Of a stretch of DNA of 20,283 nt, positions 1 through 6,705 are shown one piece after another (positions within the stretch are counted from its first letter, which is position 1; the number at the start of each line of letters is the position of its first letter). Under the pieces are notes generated by a model. The model was given only the letters and a program-made list of their open reading frames with translations. It ran no database searches and was not told the origin of the DNA. A program made the translations under genes and the position numbers. Source of the stretch: CAZSBG01 sp964605145 (GTDB lineage: Bacteria; Zhuqueibacterota; Zhuqueibacteria; Thermofontimicrobiales; Thermofontimicrobiaceae); assembly GCA_964605145.1 (NCBI GenBank), contig CAZSBG010000113.1:1-20283 (forward strand). The letters run 5' to 3'.

Positions 1-159
1 AAATTAATCAGATATATGAAATTTAACAAAGTTAGATATACTGAATTCGGAATTATGCACCATTCAGGCTACCTGGATTCCTTAATGCATTACAATGAAT
101 ATTCCAGGTTAAAAGGAATTCCCAAAGAAAGTTTATTCACGGATATGTTCTTTCAGTAA
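1..159 (+). CDS. C-terminal end of an unidentified protein (5' end outside window)
   Basis: The frame is open from base 1 to the TAA at 157-159, giving at least 52 residues; an internal ATG lies at 16. The end reads as HHSGYLDSLMHYNEYSRLKG followed by a short hydrophobic tail. The His-His plus helical amphipathic pattern faintly recalls the last helix of DinB/YfiT-like metalloproteins, but this is too short to assign. A strong terminator follows 34 bases after the stop, which supports a real gene ending here. It may simply be a conserved hypothetical protein. Confidence 0.55.
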   Translation, partial: KLIRYMKFNKVRYTEFGIMHHSGYLDSLMHYNEYSRLKGIPKESLFTDMFFQ

Positions 160-192
160 AAAAAATGTGGCGGTAGGGCTGAGAGGTGAGTT

Positions 193-234
193 ATAGCAGT
201 GGCGGACGAAAGTCTGCCACTGCTATTTTTTTTT
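193..234 (+). terminator. Rho-independent terminator
   Basis: Two 15-base arms (193-207 and 212-226) pair with a single G-T wobble, closed by a GAAA tetraloop at 208-211. A run of nine T residues follows at 226-234. It sits just downstream of the gene ending at 159 and separates it from the sulfatase. Confidence 0.93.
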
Positions 235-274
235 ACCACCCGAACTATAACTGCTAATTGAACTGTGATTTTTC

Positions 275-312
275 TTGCATCTCTCCCTTCATTTTTGTAT
301 GATATTTATCAT
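275..312 (+). promoter_or_regulatory. Sigma-70-like promoter of the sulfatase with an overlapping palindrome
   Basis: TTGCAT at 275-280 and TATGAT at 298-303 are 17 bases apart, a good -35/-10 pair. A perfect 14-bp palindrome, ATGATA-TT-TATCAT at 299-312, overlaps the -10 box and the expected start site. That is where a repressor would bind; the regulator is not identified. The 5' leader would be about 75 bases. Confidence 0.5.
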
Positions 313-384
313 CTTCTATTCTAAAATCCATCCAATCATGTTACTTATCAGAACTCTCTCATTTTATCCGAAAAGGAAAGTTCA

Positions 385-1770
385 ATGAATCGACGTGAAT
401 TCCTCAGAAAAACTTTATTAGGCATAGGTATCGCTGCCACGCAGGCATATTTCACAGGCTGTCGGCGCGCGAAAAAACGCCCAAACATCATTTTTTTACT
501 AACGGATGACCAGCGCTGGGATGCCATGGGCTGCATGGGAAATCCAATCATCCAAACGCCGAATATGGATCGAATGGCTCAGCAGGGCGTGCTTTTTTCA
601 AACGCGTTCGTCACCACGGCCATTTGCGGGGCAAGCCGCGCCAGCATCCTCACTGGCCAGTATGAACGGCGCCACGGCAATATTGGATTCGGGGAGCTTT
701 CCGATGAAGCCAATACAAACACCTATCCGCTGCTGTTGAAGAACGCGGGCTATCGCATCGGATTTGTGGGGAAGTATGGTGTTGGGAATCCGCCCGTCGA
801 GCAATACGATTACTGGCAGGCCATGAGCGAGCAGCCAAATTACGAACACACGGATGAGAATGGGAATTACAAACATTACACGCGAATTTGCAGTGAAAAC
901 GCGCGGGAGTTTTTGCAGGGCTGCGCCGGCGATCAGCCATTTTGCCTGTCCGTCAGTTTTAAGGCGCCTCATGTGCAGGATGGCGATCCCCGACAATTCA
1001 TCTACGATCCTGCCTACAAAGATTTGTACAACGATGTTGAAATCCCGCTACCCAAAACCGCAGACGACAGATATTTCTACGGAGCGTTTCCTGAGTTTTT
1101 CACTGAAAATAACGAAGCGCGCCGGCGCTGGCAAATTCGTTTCTCCACGCCGGAAAAATATCAGGAATCGGTCAAAGGGTATTATCGACTGATTTATGGG
1201 GTGGATGTTGTGATCGGCGAAATCAGGGAGGAATTGGAATGGTTGGGGCTGGCGGACAATACGATCATTTTTTTGATGGGAGATAACGGCTTTTACCTGG
1301 GCGAGCATGGACTGGCCGGCAAATGGTACGGCCACGAAGAATCCATTCGCGTTCCTCTGGTCATCTACGATCCGCGGCTACCAGCAAAATTAAAAGGCCA
1401 GAAGCGAACCGAGTTCGCGCTGAATGTGGATATTGCCCCCACGCTGCTCGATATGGCCGGCGCCGCCATCCCGGAACCCATGCAGGGAAAAAGCTTGCAA
1501 CCGCTCGTTTGGGGCAAATCGCCAGCGTGGCGGGATGAATTTTTCTACGAGCACTGCTTCCAGTTTTCGGCCATTCCAAAATCTGAAGGCGTGGTGACGA
1601 AGCGCTACAAATACCTCCGCTACATCGATTCTGAGCCCATGTTCGAAGAATTATATGACCTGAAAACCGATCCGCATGAGGAGCACAATCTCGCACAAGA
1701 TCCGAATTACCAGAATTTGCTGGAGGATATGAGAAAAAAGTGTGATGCACTGTTGGAAGATGCGAAGTAA
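385..1770 (+). CDS. Sulfatase (S1 family, formylglycine-dependent), Tat-exported lipoprotein
   Basis: 461 residues, normal for a type I sulfatase that hydrolyses sulfate esters, most likely of sulfated glycans. The N-terminus has a twin-arginine motif (NRREFLRK), a hydrophobic stretch and a lipobox-like FTGC, so Cys26 is probably lipidated and the enzyme anchored outside the cytoplasm. PNIIFLLTDDQ follows with metal-binding Asp41 and Asp42. CGASR at 81-85 fits the C-x-[PA]-x-R signature, so Cys81 would become formylglycine. Lys130 (GFVGK), Lys193 and His196 (FKAPH), Asp300 and Asn301 (GDNG) and Lys313 complete the usual active site. The C-terminus carries ELYDLKTDPHEEHNL, the standard sulfatase ending. 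The start at 385 has AAAGGAAAG just upstream. No maturase and no other glycan gene is adjacent, so the substrate is unknown. Confidence 0.95.
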   Translation: MNRREFLRKTLLGIGIAATQAYFTGCRRAKKRPNIIFLLTDDQRWDAMGCMGNPIIQTPNMDRMAQQGVLFSNAFVTTAICGASRASILTGQYERRHGNIGFGELSDEANTNTYPLLLKNAGYRIGFVGKYGVGNPPVEQYDYWQAMSEQPNYEHTDENGNYKHYTRICSENAREFLQGCAGDQPFCLSVSFKAPHVQDGDPRQFIYDPAYKDLYNDVEIPLPKTADDRYFYGAFPEFFTENNEARRRWQIRFSTPEKYQESVKGYYRLIYGVDVVIGEIREELEWLGLADNTIIFLMGDNGFYLGEHGLAGKWYGHEESIRVPLVIYDPRLPAKLKGQKRTEFALNVDIAPTLLDMAGAAIPEPMQGKSLQPLVWGKSPAWRDEFFYEHCFQFSAIPKSEGVVTKRYKYLRYIDSEPMFEELYDLKTDPHEEHNLAQDPNYQNLLEDMRKKCDALLEDAK

Positions 1771-1793
1771 GATTAATCAGGTAAATAATCTGC

Positions 1794-1845
1794 TTGAATT
1801 ATTGGAAAATATTATCTATATTACTTGTAGTATAAATTACAAGTA
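1794..1845 (+). promoter_or_regulatory. Promoter and operator of the RHH/MazF toxin-antitoxin module
   Basis: TTGAAT (1794-1799) and TATATT (1817-1822) are separated by 17 bases. Immediately downstream lies a perfect inverted repeat, TACTTGTA (1822-1829) and TACAAGTA (1838-1845), with an 8-base spacer. It overlaps the expected transcription start and ends beside the AGGAG ribosome-binding site. This is the usual arrangement for autorepression by a ribbon-helix-helix antitoxin; binding is inferred. Confidence 0.65.
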
Positions 1846-1856
1846 GGAGAATTGAA

Positions 1857-2099
1857 ATGAGTGTTATGAGCATACGAATCGATGAGAGCAAAAGAAAGGC
1901 GTTGAAAGTCATCGCATCCATCGAAGGGAAAACAATGGGCGGCCTTGTATCTGAATTGATTGAAAAATACATAAATGACAATCGTGAAAAACTGAAACAG
2001 TTATCCGAAAAAGATAATTTAACCGACATAATGAAAATTTCAGAAGCTTCATTTTCCGAATGGAATAACGACGATGACGAAATTTACAACAACTTATAA
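1857..2099 (+). CDS. Ribbon-helix-helix antitoxin of a type II toxin-antitoxin module
   Basis: 80 residues. The N-terminal part (MSIRIDESKRKALKVIASIEGK, then a second helix ending LVSELIEKYI) has the beta-strand/helix/helix pattern of MetJ/Arc-type DNA-binding antitoxins. The acidic C-terminus (NNDDDEIYNNL) is of the type that wraps around and blocks the toxin. AGGAG lies 7 bases upstream of the ATG. Its end overlaps the start of the MazF-like gene by 26 bases, the translational coupling typical of toxin-antitoxin pairs. The upstream palindrome is its probable binding site. The exact RHH subfamily was not determined. Confidence 0.85.
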   Translation: MSVMSIRIDESKRKALKVIASIEGKTMGGLVSELIEKYINDNREKLKQLSEKDNLTDIMKISEASFSEWNNDDDEIYNNL

Positions 2100-2424
2100 A
2101 AAATGGGACATTGTTTTAGTTCCCTTCCCGTTCACCAATTTATCAACGACAAAAAAAAGACCAGCCCTCATTGTTTCGCCGGATGAATACAATGATAAAA
2201 TGGATATTGTCATTGCGTTTATTACCAGCAAAATCGACCAGGATTATCGCATGGGCGATTACCTGATTAAAAATTGGAGAGGTGCCAACCTTCCCAAACC
2301 TTCCATGATACGAATGAAATTCGCCACGATTGACAAATCCATCATCATCAAAAAACTGGGTCAATTACAGGAGAATGATATTGGGGAATTTACTCAAATG
2401 TTGATTCAGTTTTTTAAGAGTTGA
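2074..2424 (+). CDS. MazF/PemK-type endoribonuclease toxin
   Basis: 116 residues, the usual length for this family. WDIVLVPFPFTNLSTTKKRPALIVS is the characteristic start of PemK/MazF toxins (expected sequence-specific mRNA interferases). Arg29 in KKRPALIVS and Thr51 in FITSK occupy the positions of the conserved catalytic Arg and Thr/Ser. The start at 2074 is the only ATG ahead of the conserved block and lies inside the antitoxin gene, so the two are probably translationally coupled. The gene looks intact. Cleavage specificity cannot be read from the sequence. Confidence 0.9.
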   Translation: MTKFTTTYKKWDIVLVPFPFTNLSTTKKRPALIVSPDEYNDKMDIVIAFITSKIDQDYRMGDYLIKNWRGANLPKPSMIRMKFATIDKSIIIKKLGQLQENDIGEFTQMLIQFFKS

Positions 2425-2509
2425 GGGTTAAGTTCACAAATCATTTCAATGAGATGATTATAGAGAAATCCGATTTTGAAATTTAATTCGGAATGGATTG
2501 AAATTTTTA

Positions 2510-2538
2510 TTGCATTAATCAATCTATTTTTGTAAAAT
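2510..2538 (+). promoter_or_regulatory. Possible promoter of the RelE-type module
   Basis: TTGCAT (2510-2515) and TAAAAT (2533-2538) are 17 bases apart in the AT-rich gap between the two modules. This would leave a leader of roughly 100 bases before the antitoxin start at 2648. AT-rich sequence makes chance matches likely, so support is moderate. No operator palindrome was found here. Confidence 0.35.
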
Positions 2539-2647
2539 ATTTTCGATCTACCCTGATGAAATTTGAAAAATTAAACGGACTACCTTTTAGCAAAATCCTG
2601 TGAAGTAACTTAAATAAAAATCAGTTGTAAAATAAAGGAAAGAAGTA

Positions 2648-2827
2648 ATGAGCGATATAAAAGAGGAAGCGAAGAAAATGCTTGACAATCTTCCGGAACA
2701 AGTTTCATGGGATGATATCATGTATGAAATATATGTCAGGAAAAAAATTGATGAGGGATTAAAGGCTGCGGAAGAGGGGAAGGTTGTGTCCCATGATGAA
2801 GTCAGGAAAAGGTTTCTTCAAAAATGA
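2648..2827 (+). CDS. Small antitoxin partnered with RelE/ParE-type toxin
   Basis: 59 residues beginning MSDIKEEAKKMLDNLPEQ and continuing SWDDIMYEIYVRKKIDEGL, ending in KVVSHDEVRKRFLQK. This matches a widespread small antitoxin type found directly before RelE/ParE toxins. AAAGGAAAG lies about 10 bases upstream of the ATG. Its TGA overlaps the ATG of the toxin (ATGA at 2824-2827), a coupling that supports both starts. It is shorter than many antitoxins and shows no clear DNA-binding fold, so autoregulation is uncertain. Confidence 0.82.
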   Translation: MSDIKEEAKKMLDNLPEQVSWDDIMYEIYVRKKIDEGLKAAEEGKVVSHDEVRKRFLQK

Positions 2828-3132
2828 GAATTGAATGGACTTTACCAGCTATAAATGATCTTGAAGCAATACATGATTACATTGGAAAAGATTCAGAATA
2901 TTATGCTTCGCGCTTCATCCAAAAAATAATAAGTGCAGTCGATACTCTGGATAAATTCCCTAAAATTGGTCGAATCGTTCCTGAGGCAAACAATCCCAAT
3001 ATTAGAGAATTGATATTTCAGAATTATAGAATCATATATCGTATTTTGGATGATATTATTCAAATTATCGCTGTGATACGAGGATCTAGGGATATAACAA
3101 AGTGGCCAGTTAAACCTTGGGAGGTAGTTTGA
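2824..3132 (+). CDS. RelE/ParE family toxin (plasmid stabilisation type)
   Basis: 102 residues. It starts IEWTLPAINDLEAIHDYIGKDS, the usual ParE/RelE opening, and carries FPKIGRIVPE, the core RELIFQNYRIIYRI and the ending IIAVIRGSRD typical of the family. Members either cleave ribosome-bound mRNA (RelE) or poison gyrase (ParE); the sequence alone does not decide which, though the IRELIFQNYRIIYRI core and HG/RGSRD-like end are most like ParE-type proteins. The reading frame is complete and overlaps its antitoxin by 4 bases. Confidence 0.88.
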   Translation: MRIEWTLPAINDLEAIHDYIGKDSEYYASRFIQKIISAVDTLDKFPKIGRIVPEANNPNIRELIFQNYRIIYRILDDIIQIIAVIRGSRDITKWPVKPWEVV

Positions 3133-3299
3133 AAGAAATGTCGATATTGCATTTATTCATTATTCAAAAGATATTGTTTGAAGAGATCAGAGTATGATAA
3201 ATTTAAACACTGTTGATAAGATTAAAAAATCACCGATTGAAGATCGCATACAAATTATTGAGCTTATTCTTGAATCGCTTAAAAACGACATCAATATTA

Positions 3300-3307
3300 A
3301 AGCGATA
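3300..3307. repeat. Target-site duplication, left copy
   Basis: AAGCGATA, identical to 3515-3522, directly abuts the left end of the element. It is part of the original antitoxin coding sequence (codons Lys-Ala-Ile). Confidence 0.75.
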
Positions 3308-3514
3308 TTCACTACCGGACACTTTTCAAATTATGTTCAGTAGAGCTGTCATTCCCGCAGGTTTTTGGCGGGAATCTCATAAAATTTTGTCAAATGGATG
3401 CCCGATAGAAGCCCAGTCTGTCATCCTTTATAAATTTAATGGAAGCTGGACATGGCATTCGGGCATGACAATTCTATAAAAAATTTCGTTTTGTAAAAAG
3501 TGTCCGGTAGCAAG
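3308..3514. mobile_element. MITE-like non-autonomous element (207 bp) with terminal inverted repeats
   Basis: Perfect 15-base terminal inverted repeats CTACCGGACACTTTT lie at 3312-3326 and, inverted, at 3496-3510. An 8-bp direct repeat AAGCGATA flanks the element exactly at 3300-3307 and 3515-3522, as expected for a target-site duplication; this places the ends four bases outside the perfect repeats. The interior has further palindromes and no transposase. Excision in silico restores the interrupted antitoxin frame, independent support for the boundaries. A transposase with 8-bp duplications would be needed in trans; its family is not identified. Confidence 0.8.
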
Positions 3515-3522
3515 AAGCGATA
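3515..3522. repeat. Target-site duplication, right copy
   Basis: AAGCGATA, identical to 3300-3307, directly abuts the right end of the element. Reading from base 3523 continues the antitoxin frame. Confidence 0.75.
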
Positions 3523-3643
3523 AAAGGTAAAAAAGCGAGCAACAATAATTTTAAAATTCGAAAATTTAGCATGGGCGAGGAAATACATGTAGATAGAGAT
3601 GAGATGTACTAAGTGATTGCTTTTTAAACATATTTTGAAATAT

Positions 3644-3702
3644 AAAAAAATGCTGCACAAGACTGATAATCAATGTTTGAGATTCATCAGCCAGGTGCAG
3701 CA
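3644..3702 (-). terminator. Rho-independent terminator of the minus-strand surface operon
   Basis: TGCTGCAC (3651-3658) pairs with GTGCAGCA (3695-3702), with an inner CTGAT/ATCAG stem inside the loop. Read on the minus strand the outer stem is followed at once by seven T residues (A-run at 3644-3650). It lies about 50 bases past the stop of the gene ending at 3755. Confidence 0.75.
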
Positions 3703-3754
3703 GAATTCTTAAAGTTCCTTCCTTCAAAATCTTAAGGGAATAGATGAGGTAGCC

Positions 3755-6688
3755 CTACTCCCCCACCTCCATCTTCGTCGAAAACACAATCTCAATTCTC
3801 CGATTCAGCTTTCTTCCAATGGGATTATTATTGTCGCCGATCAGAATGCGCTCGCCTCTGAGGCGGGTGATGCCCAATGGCATTTCTTCGCCAAAGCCCC
3901 GGGCCGGGGAAATGTTCTCGGCCACTGTTGGGTAAAAATCCGCGGCTTCCTTTTTCACATGGGAAATGAAACCATCGTGGAAGCGTTTGGCGCGCTGTTT
4001 GGAGAGCATATCATTTATACCGCTTGGTCCCACGGCGCAGGCATGTCCCTCAAAGTGCATGTGTTTATCAGTGTCCAGCATATTTCGGGTGATATCCAGC
4101 AGTCGCTCCCAGTAAAAGCTGTACATGGGACTGGTTCCGGCAAATTGCAGCGGAAAAGCGATGCGGTGTTCGCGCAGAACCGTTGATTCATTCAAATATG
4201 TTTTCTTATTTCGGGTGTGGAATTCGCGTCCCTGTTCGTCTTTAAGCGTGATGAAATAGTCGACGTCGTTGTTCAGCCATGCGGCCAGGTTGCCGGTGCG
4301 AGCCGGGTCCCAGTCCATTTGATAATCAAGATTCATTCGAAATTTGAGGTTGCCCAATTCCAGGCTGTCCTGCAGCATTTGGTGCGAAAGGAAAAGCTGG
4401 CCGGCGTCGGTTTGGGCGGCGCATTTAATCGCCGATTTAAACGTCACCTGCTTGCGTATTTCCTCGTTATCCGTGTGGCGAATGGGAAGGAACAAAATGG
4501 CCTGTCCCTGTGCGTCCGTGGTGATGGCAACGTAACGCCGTTCTTCGAACACCCAATCGGCGTCCTGGGGATTTTTCGGGATTCGTCGTTTGGGCAGAAT
4601 CTTGCCTTCAACGATCTGTATTTGATTGTCGTTCACGCCCAATAAAATCAATGAATCGCGAACCGCTTCGGCGCGGGCGTTGGCTAAAGCGACATCGGTT
4701 TCGCCGGAATTGGTGTCTGTGAATCCCTGCAACGTAATTTTCAGCTCGCGATGCCCGGCCAAACGTTTCGCTAACGTTGCCACCGGCGGATCGAATGTGG
4801 TTTTGTGCAGGTATTCGTTTTTCACTTTTGTGCTGTTGATATCGAAGCAGACTTCGGTAATTATGGGCATATCAATTGTGACCTGGGCGATGGTTACCAC
4901 GGCCACAGTGTCGTCGCAGGCGAATGTGCCTTTGGGTATGGTTGTGAAATTTTCGAAGTATGAATTATTGATTTTATTGAGTTCCTCAATTTTTTCTTCC
5001 TTATCCGCCACAGCTAATATTCGGTGGGAGCCCAACAAAAACGTATTCCACGGAATCTGAATGGTTTCGGATTGACCCGGCTTCAGTTCTGCATAGTGAT
5101 CTTCAAATAGGATTTGTGAATTCTTTTCCTTTCCTTCGGAGAGGTCGTGCACGACCTTCACAGTGGAATCGTAAATGGTCACGCTGAAATCCCGGGCTGT
5201 TAAATCACCGACGTTTGTGACCAAAATTTTCAAATCGCCGTGGTAATCGTCCTCAGTGATGATTCGGTGATAATCGAATTCGATTTTTTCAATTTTAAGA
5301 TCCGGGTATGGAATGTAAAAATGGGCAATGCGGCTATGTTTTGTCTCGGCGAAATTCAAATGCTGATCCAGATCTTCGGCGATCACCATCCAGTAATTGT
5401 CGCCGCCAAGCGGTTTGTTCACGATAAAGGAATCGGCTTTGTGCGGTTCATTGAGCCAGAAATTGGTTTCAGAAAGCATTGCATAAAATTTATCCGATTG
5501 TTTCGTGTCATAAAAAGAAAGAAGCCGCGCCAGTTTGGTGCTGTCCTGGTCGAGGACGAGCGTGTAAGCGACTTCGTCGAAAATATCCGGGTCGCGGGTG
5601 GCTTCCCATTTTAAAGTGATGGATTCGGTTTTCACCGTGTCGCCGTTGGCCGGACTGGCGAAGCGGAAATTCTCCGGGCCAATGGGATAATGCGACATGG
5701 TTCCGCGATAGGTTCGGGAGAAAAATTCGCCTTCATCGATGGTAGCCATGTCCAATTGCAGGGCGTTGTTTCGGCCCGGCAGCAGTGTTTGTTCGGAAGT
5801 CATCAAATCATCGAGGCAAATGGTGGCGCCAAAGGAGACCTTGCTCATCAAATCGCTGGCAAAATCGTATCCGCCATTGATGGAAAATCGCTTGTTCCAC
5901 GAAACTTCCGCCCCGATACCGACCGCGCCATCTTCATCTTTCACATTGTAATAATCGGCCAAAACCTGAACCTGCACGCCCCCGTGGGTTCCGGCATAAA
6001 AAGCAGCGCCAACGCGCCAGGTTTGCGGCAGTGGCGTGGCGACGTTTTCGTAGGTCAAATCCTGGCCCATTTGTGTGAGGGCAACTCCCAGGGAGAGTAC
6101 GCCGTGTTTCAGCAGTGAATTGCCCAAATCGAAGCGGGGCGTTCTGCCAAGCAGGCCAATGTCAGCGATCCAGGCGTTGGCGTGAAACTGATCCAAATTG
6201 CTTCGCAGATATTTAAAACTGGTGCCAACTGCGAGATTGTCGGAAATGAACGACAGCGGCTGGCCGATATTCAGCGCTGCGATGAAGTCATTGGCCGTGG
6301 CCATGGGAACCGCTTCGTCGGTGCTGTCGAATTCCGGTACGCCGTGATAAATGAGGCCAACCGAGAATCGCGTTTTGCGGCTCCAGGGCGTGCGATAATT
6401 CTTCCCAAAAATGAGGGACGCGTTATAGACATCGGCAATCCACTTCGAATAGGTGGCGGACCAGTACCATTCGCGCGTCAGCCCGGCTGTTCCGGGATTG
6501 GCGAAGATGGAATGAAGCTCATCCAGACCGCTGGTTTGCGTGGAGCCCATTGACTGGAGTCTGGCGCCGGGCAGCATTTTAAGAAATGGCGCGCCGGCCC
6601 GTACTTGCCCAAATCCGGAGTCAAAGGAGAGAATAACGAATAAAATTGGGAACAACAGGAGTCGAGAATATTTTCCGCAAAACTTCAT
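3755..6688 (-). CDS. PorV-like barrel / CARDB / tandem OmpA-domain fusion, outer-membrane protein
   Basis: 977 residues. An ATG 45 bases further upstream (6733) is in frame but lies inside the upstream gene. I chose 6688 because AAAGG precedes it by 9 bases and a signal peptide (MKFCGKYSRLLLFPILFVIL, cut near FGQ) starts directly there. Residues about 30-290 match the PorV/PorQ type (GAPFLKMLPGARLQSMG, then SIFANPGTAGL). About 340-460 is Ig/fibronectin-like, and about 462-585 is a CARDB-like domain. About 610-725 is an OmpA-like domain with GFTDT (Asp658) and ANARAEAV (Arg672), the peptidoglycan-contact positions. About 870-977 is a second OmpA-like domain with NDMLSKQRA (Arg899), ending NRRIEIVF; its GHAC has Cys884 where GHTD normally has Asp. 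It probably links the outer membrane to peptidoglycan and may assist secretion of the upstream gene's product. Domain calls rest on motif recognition. Confidence 0.85.
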   Translation of the reverse strand: MKFCGKYSRLLLFPILFVILSFDSGFGQVRAGAPFLKMLPGARLQSMGSTQTSGLDELHSIFANPGTAGLTREWYWSATYSKWIADVYNASLIFGKNYRTPWSRKTRFSVGLIYHGVPEFDSTDEAVPMATANDFIAALNIGQPLSFISDNLAVGTSFKYLRSNLDQFHANAWIADIGLLGRTPRFDLGNSLLKHGVLSLGVALTQMGQDLTYENVATPLPQTWRVGAAFYAGTHGGVQVQVLADYYNVKDEDGAVGIGAEVSWNKRFSINGGYDFASDLMSKVSFGATICLDDLMTSEQTLLPGRNNALQLDMATIDEGEFFSRTYRGTMSHYPIGPENFRFASPANGDTVKTESITLKWEATRDPDIFDEVAYTLVLDQDSTKLARLLSFYDTKQSDKFYAMLSETNFWLNEPHKADSFIVNKPLGGDNYWMVIAEDLDQHLNFAETKHSRIAHFYIPYPDLKIEKIEFDYHRIITEDDYHGDLKILVTNVGDLTARDFSVTIYDSTVKVVHDLSEGKEKNSQILFEDHYAELKPGQSETIQIPWNTFLLGSHRILAVADKEEKIEELNKINNSYFENFTTIPKGTFACDDTVAVVTIAQVTIDMPIITEVCFDINSTKVKNEYLHKTTFDPPVATLAKRLAGHRELKITLQGFTDTNSGETDVALANARAEAVRDSLILLGVNDNQIQIVEGKILPKRRIPKNPQDADWVFEERRYVAITTDAQGQAILFLPIRHTDNEEIRKQVTFKSAIKCAAQTDAGQLFLSHQMLQDSLELGNLKFRMNLDYQMDWDPARTGNLAAWLNNDVDYFITLKDEQGREFHTRNKKTYLNESTVLREHRIAFPLQFAGTSPMYSFYWERLLDITRNMLDTDKHMHFEGHACAVGPSGINDMLSKQRAKRFHDGFISHVKKEAADFYPTVAENISPARGFGEEMPLGITRLRGERILIGDNNNPIGRKLNRRIEIVFSTKMEVGE

Positions 6689-6705
6689 TGATTGGCCTTT
6701 AAGTT

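Larger units (their letters stand above)
3194..3612 (+). pseudogene. Third antitoxin gene, disrupted by a MITE-like insertion
   Basis: The 5' part (3194-3307) encodes 38 residues, MINLNTVDKIKKSPIEDRIQ and then IIELILESLKNDINIKAI, an antitoxin-like helical start. It is followed by the 207-bp element at 3308-3514. Joining base 3307 directly to 3523 (removing the element plus one 8-bp duplicate) keeps the frame and adds 29 residues ending FKIRKFSMGEEIHVDRDEMY with a TAA at 3610-3612. That ending is the conserved tail of small VapB/RelB-like antitoxins with a VDRDE motif. The ancestral protein would be 67 residues. No matching toxin gene follows, so the module is dead or orphaned. As it stands the gene stops at TAG inside the element after 49 codons. 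Confidence 0.8.

Noticed and set aside
57..68. GCACCATTCAGG shared with 17142-17153
   Set aside because: A single 12-base match, one copy in coding and one in non-coding sequence, with no shared flanks; probably chance.
3213..3479. An 88-residue plus-strand frame crossing the MITE-like element
   Set aside because: It runs out of frame through the antitoxin remnant and into the element, has no ribosome-binding site and resembles no protein.
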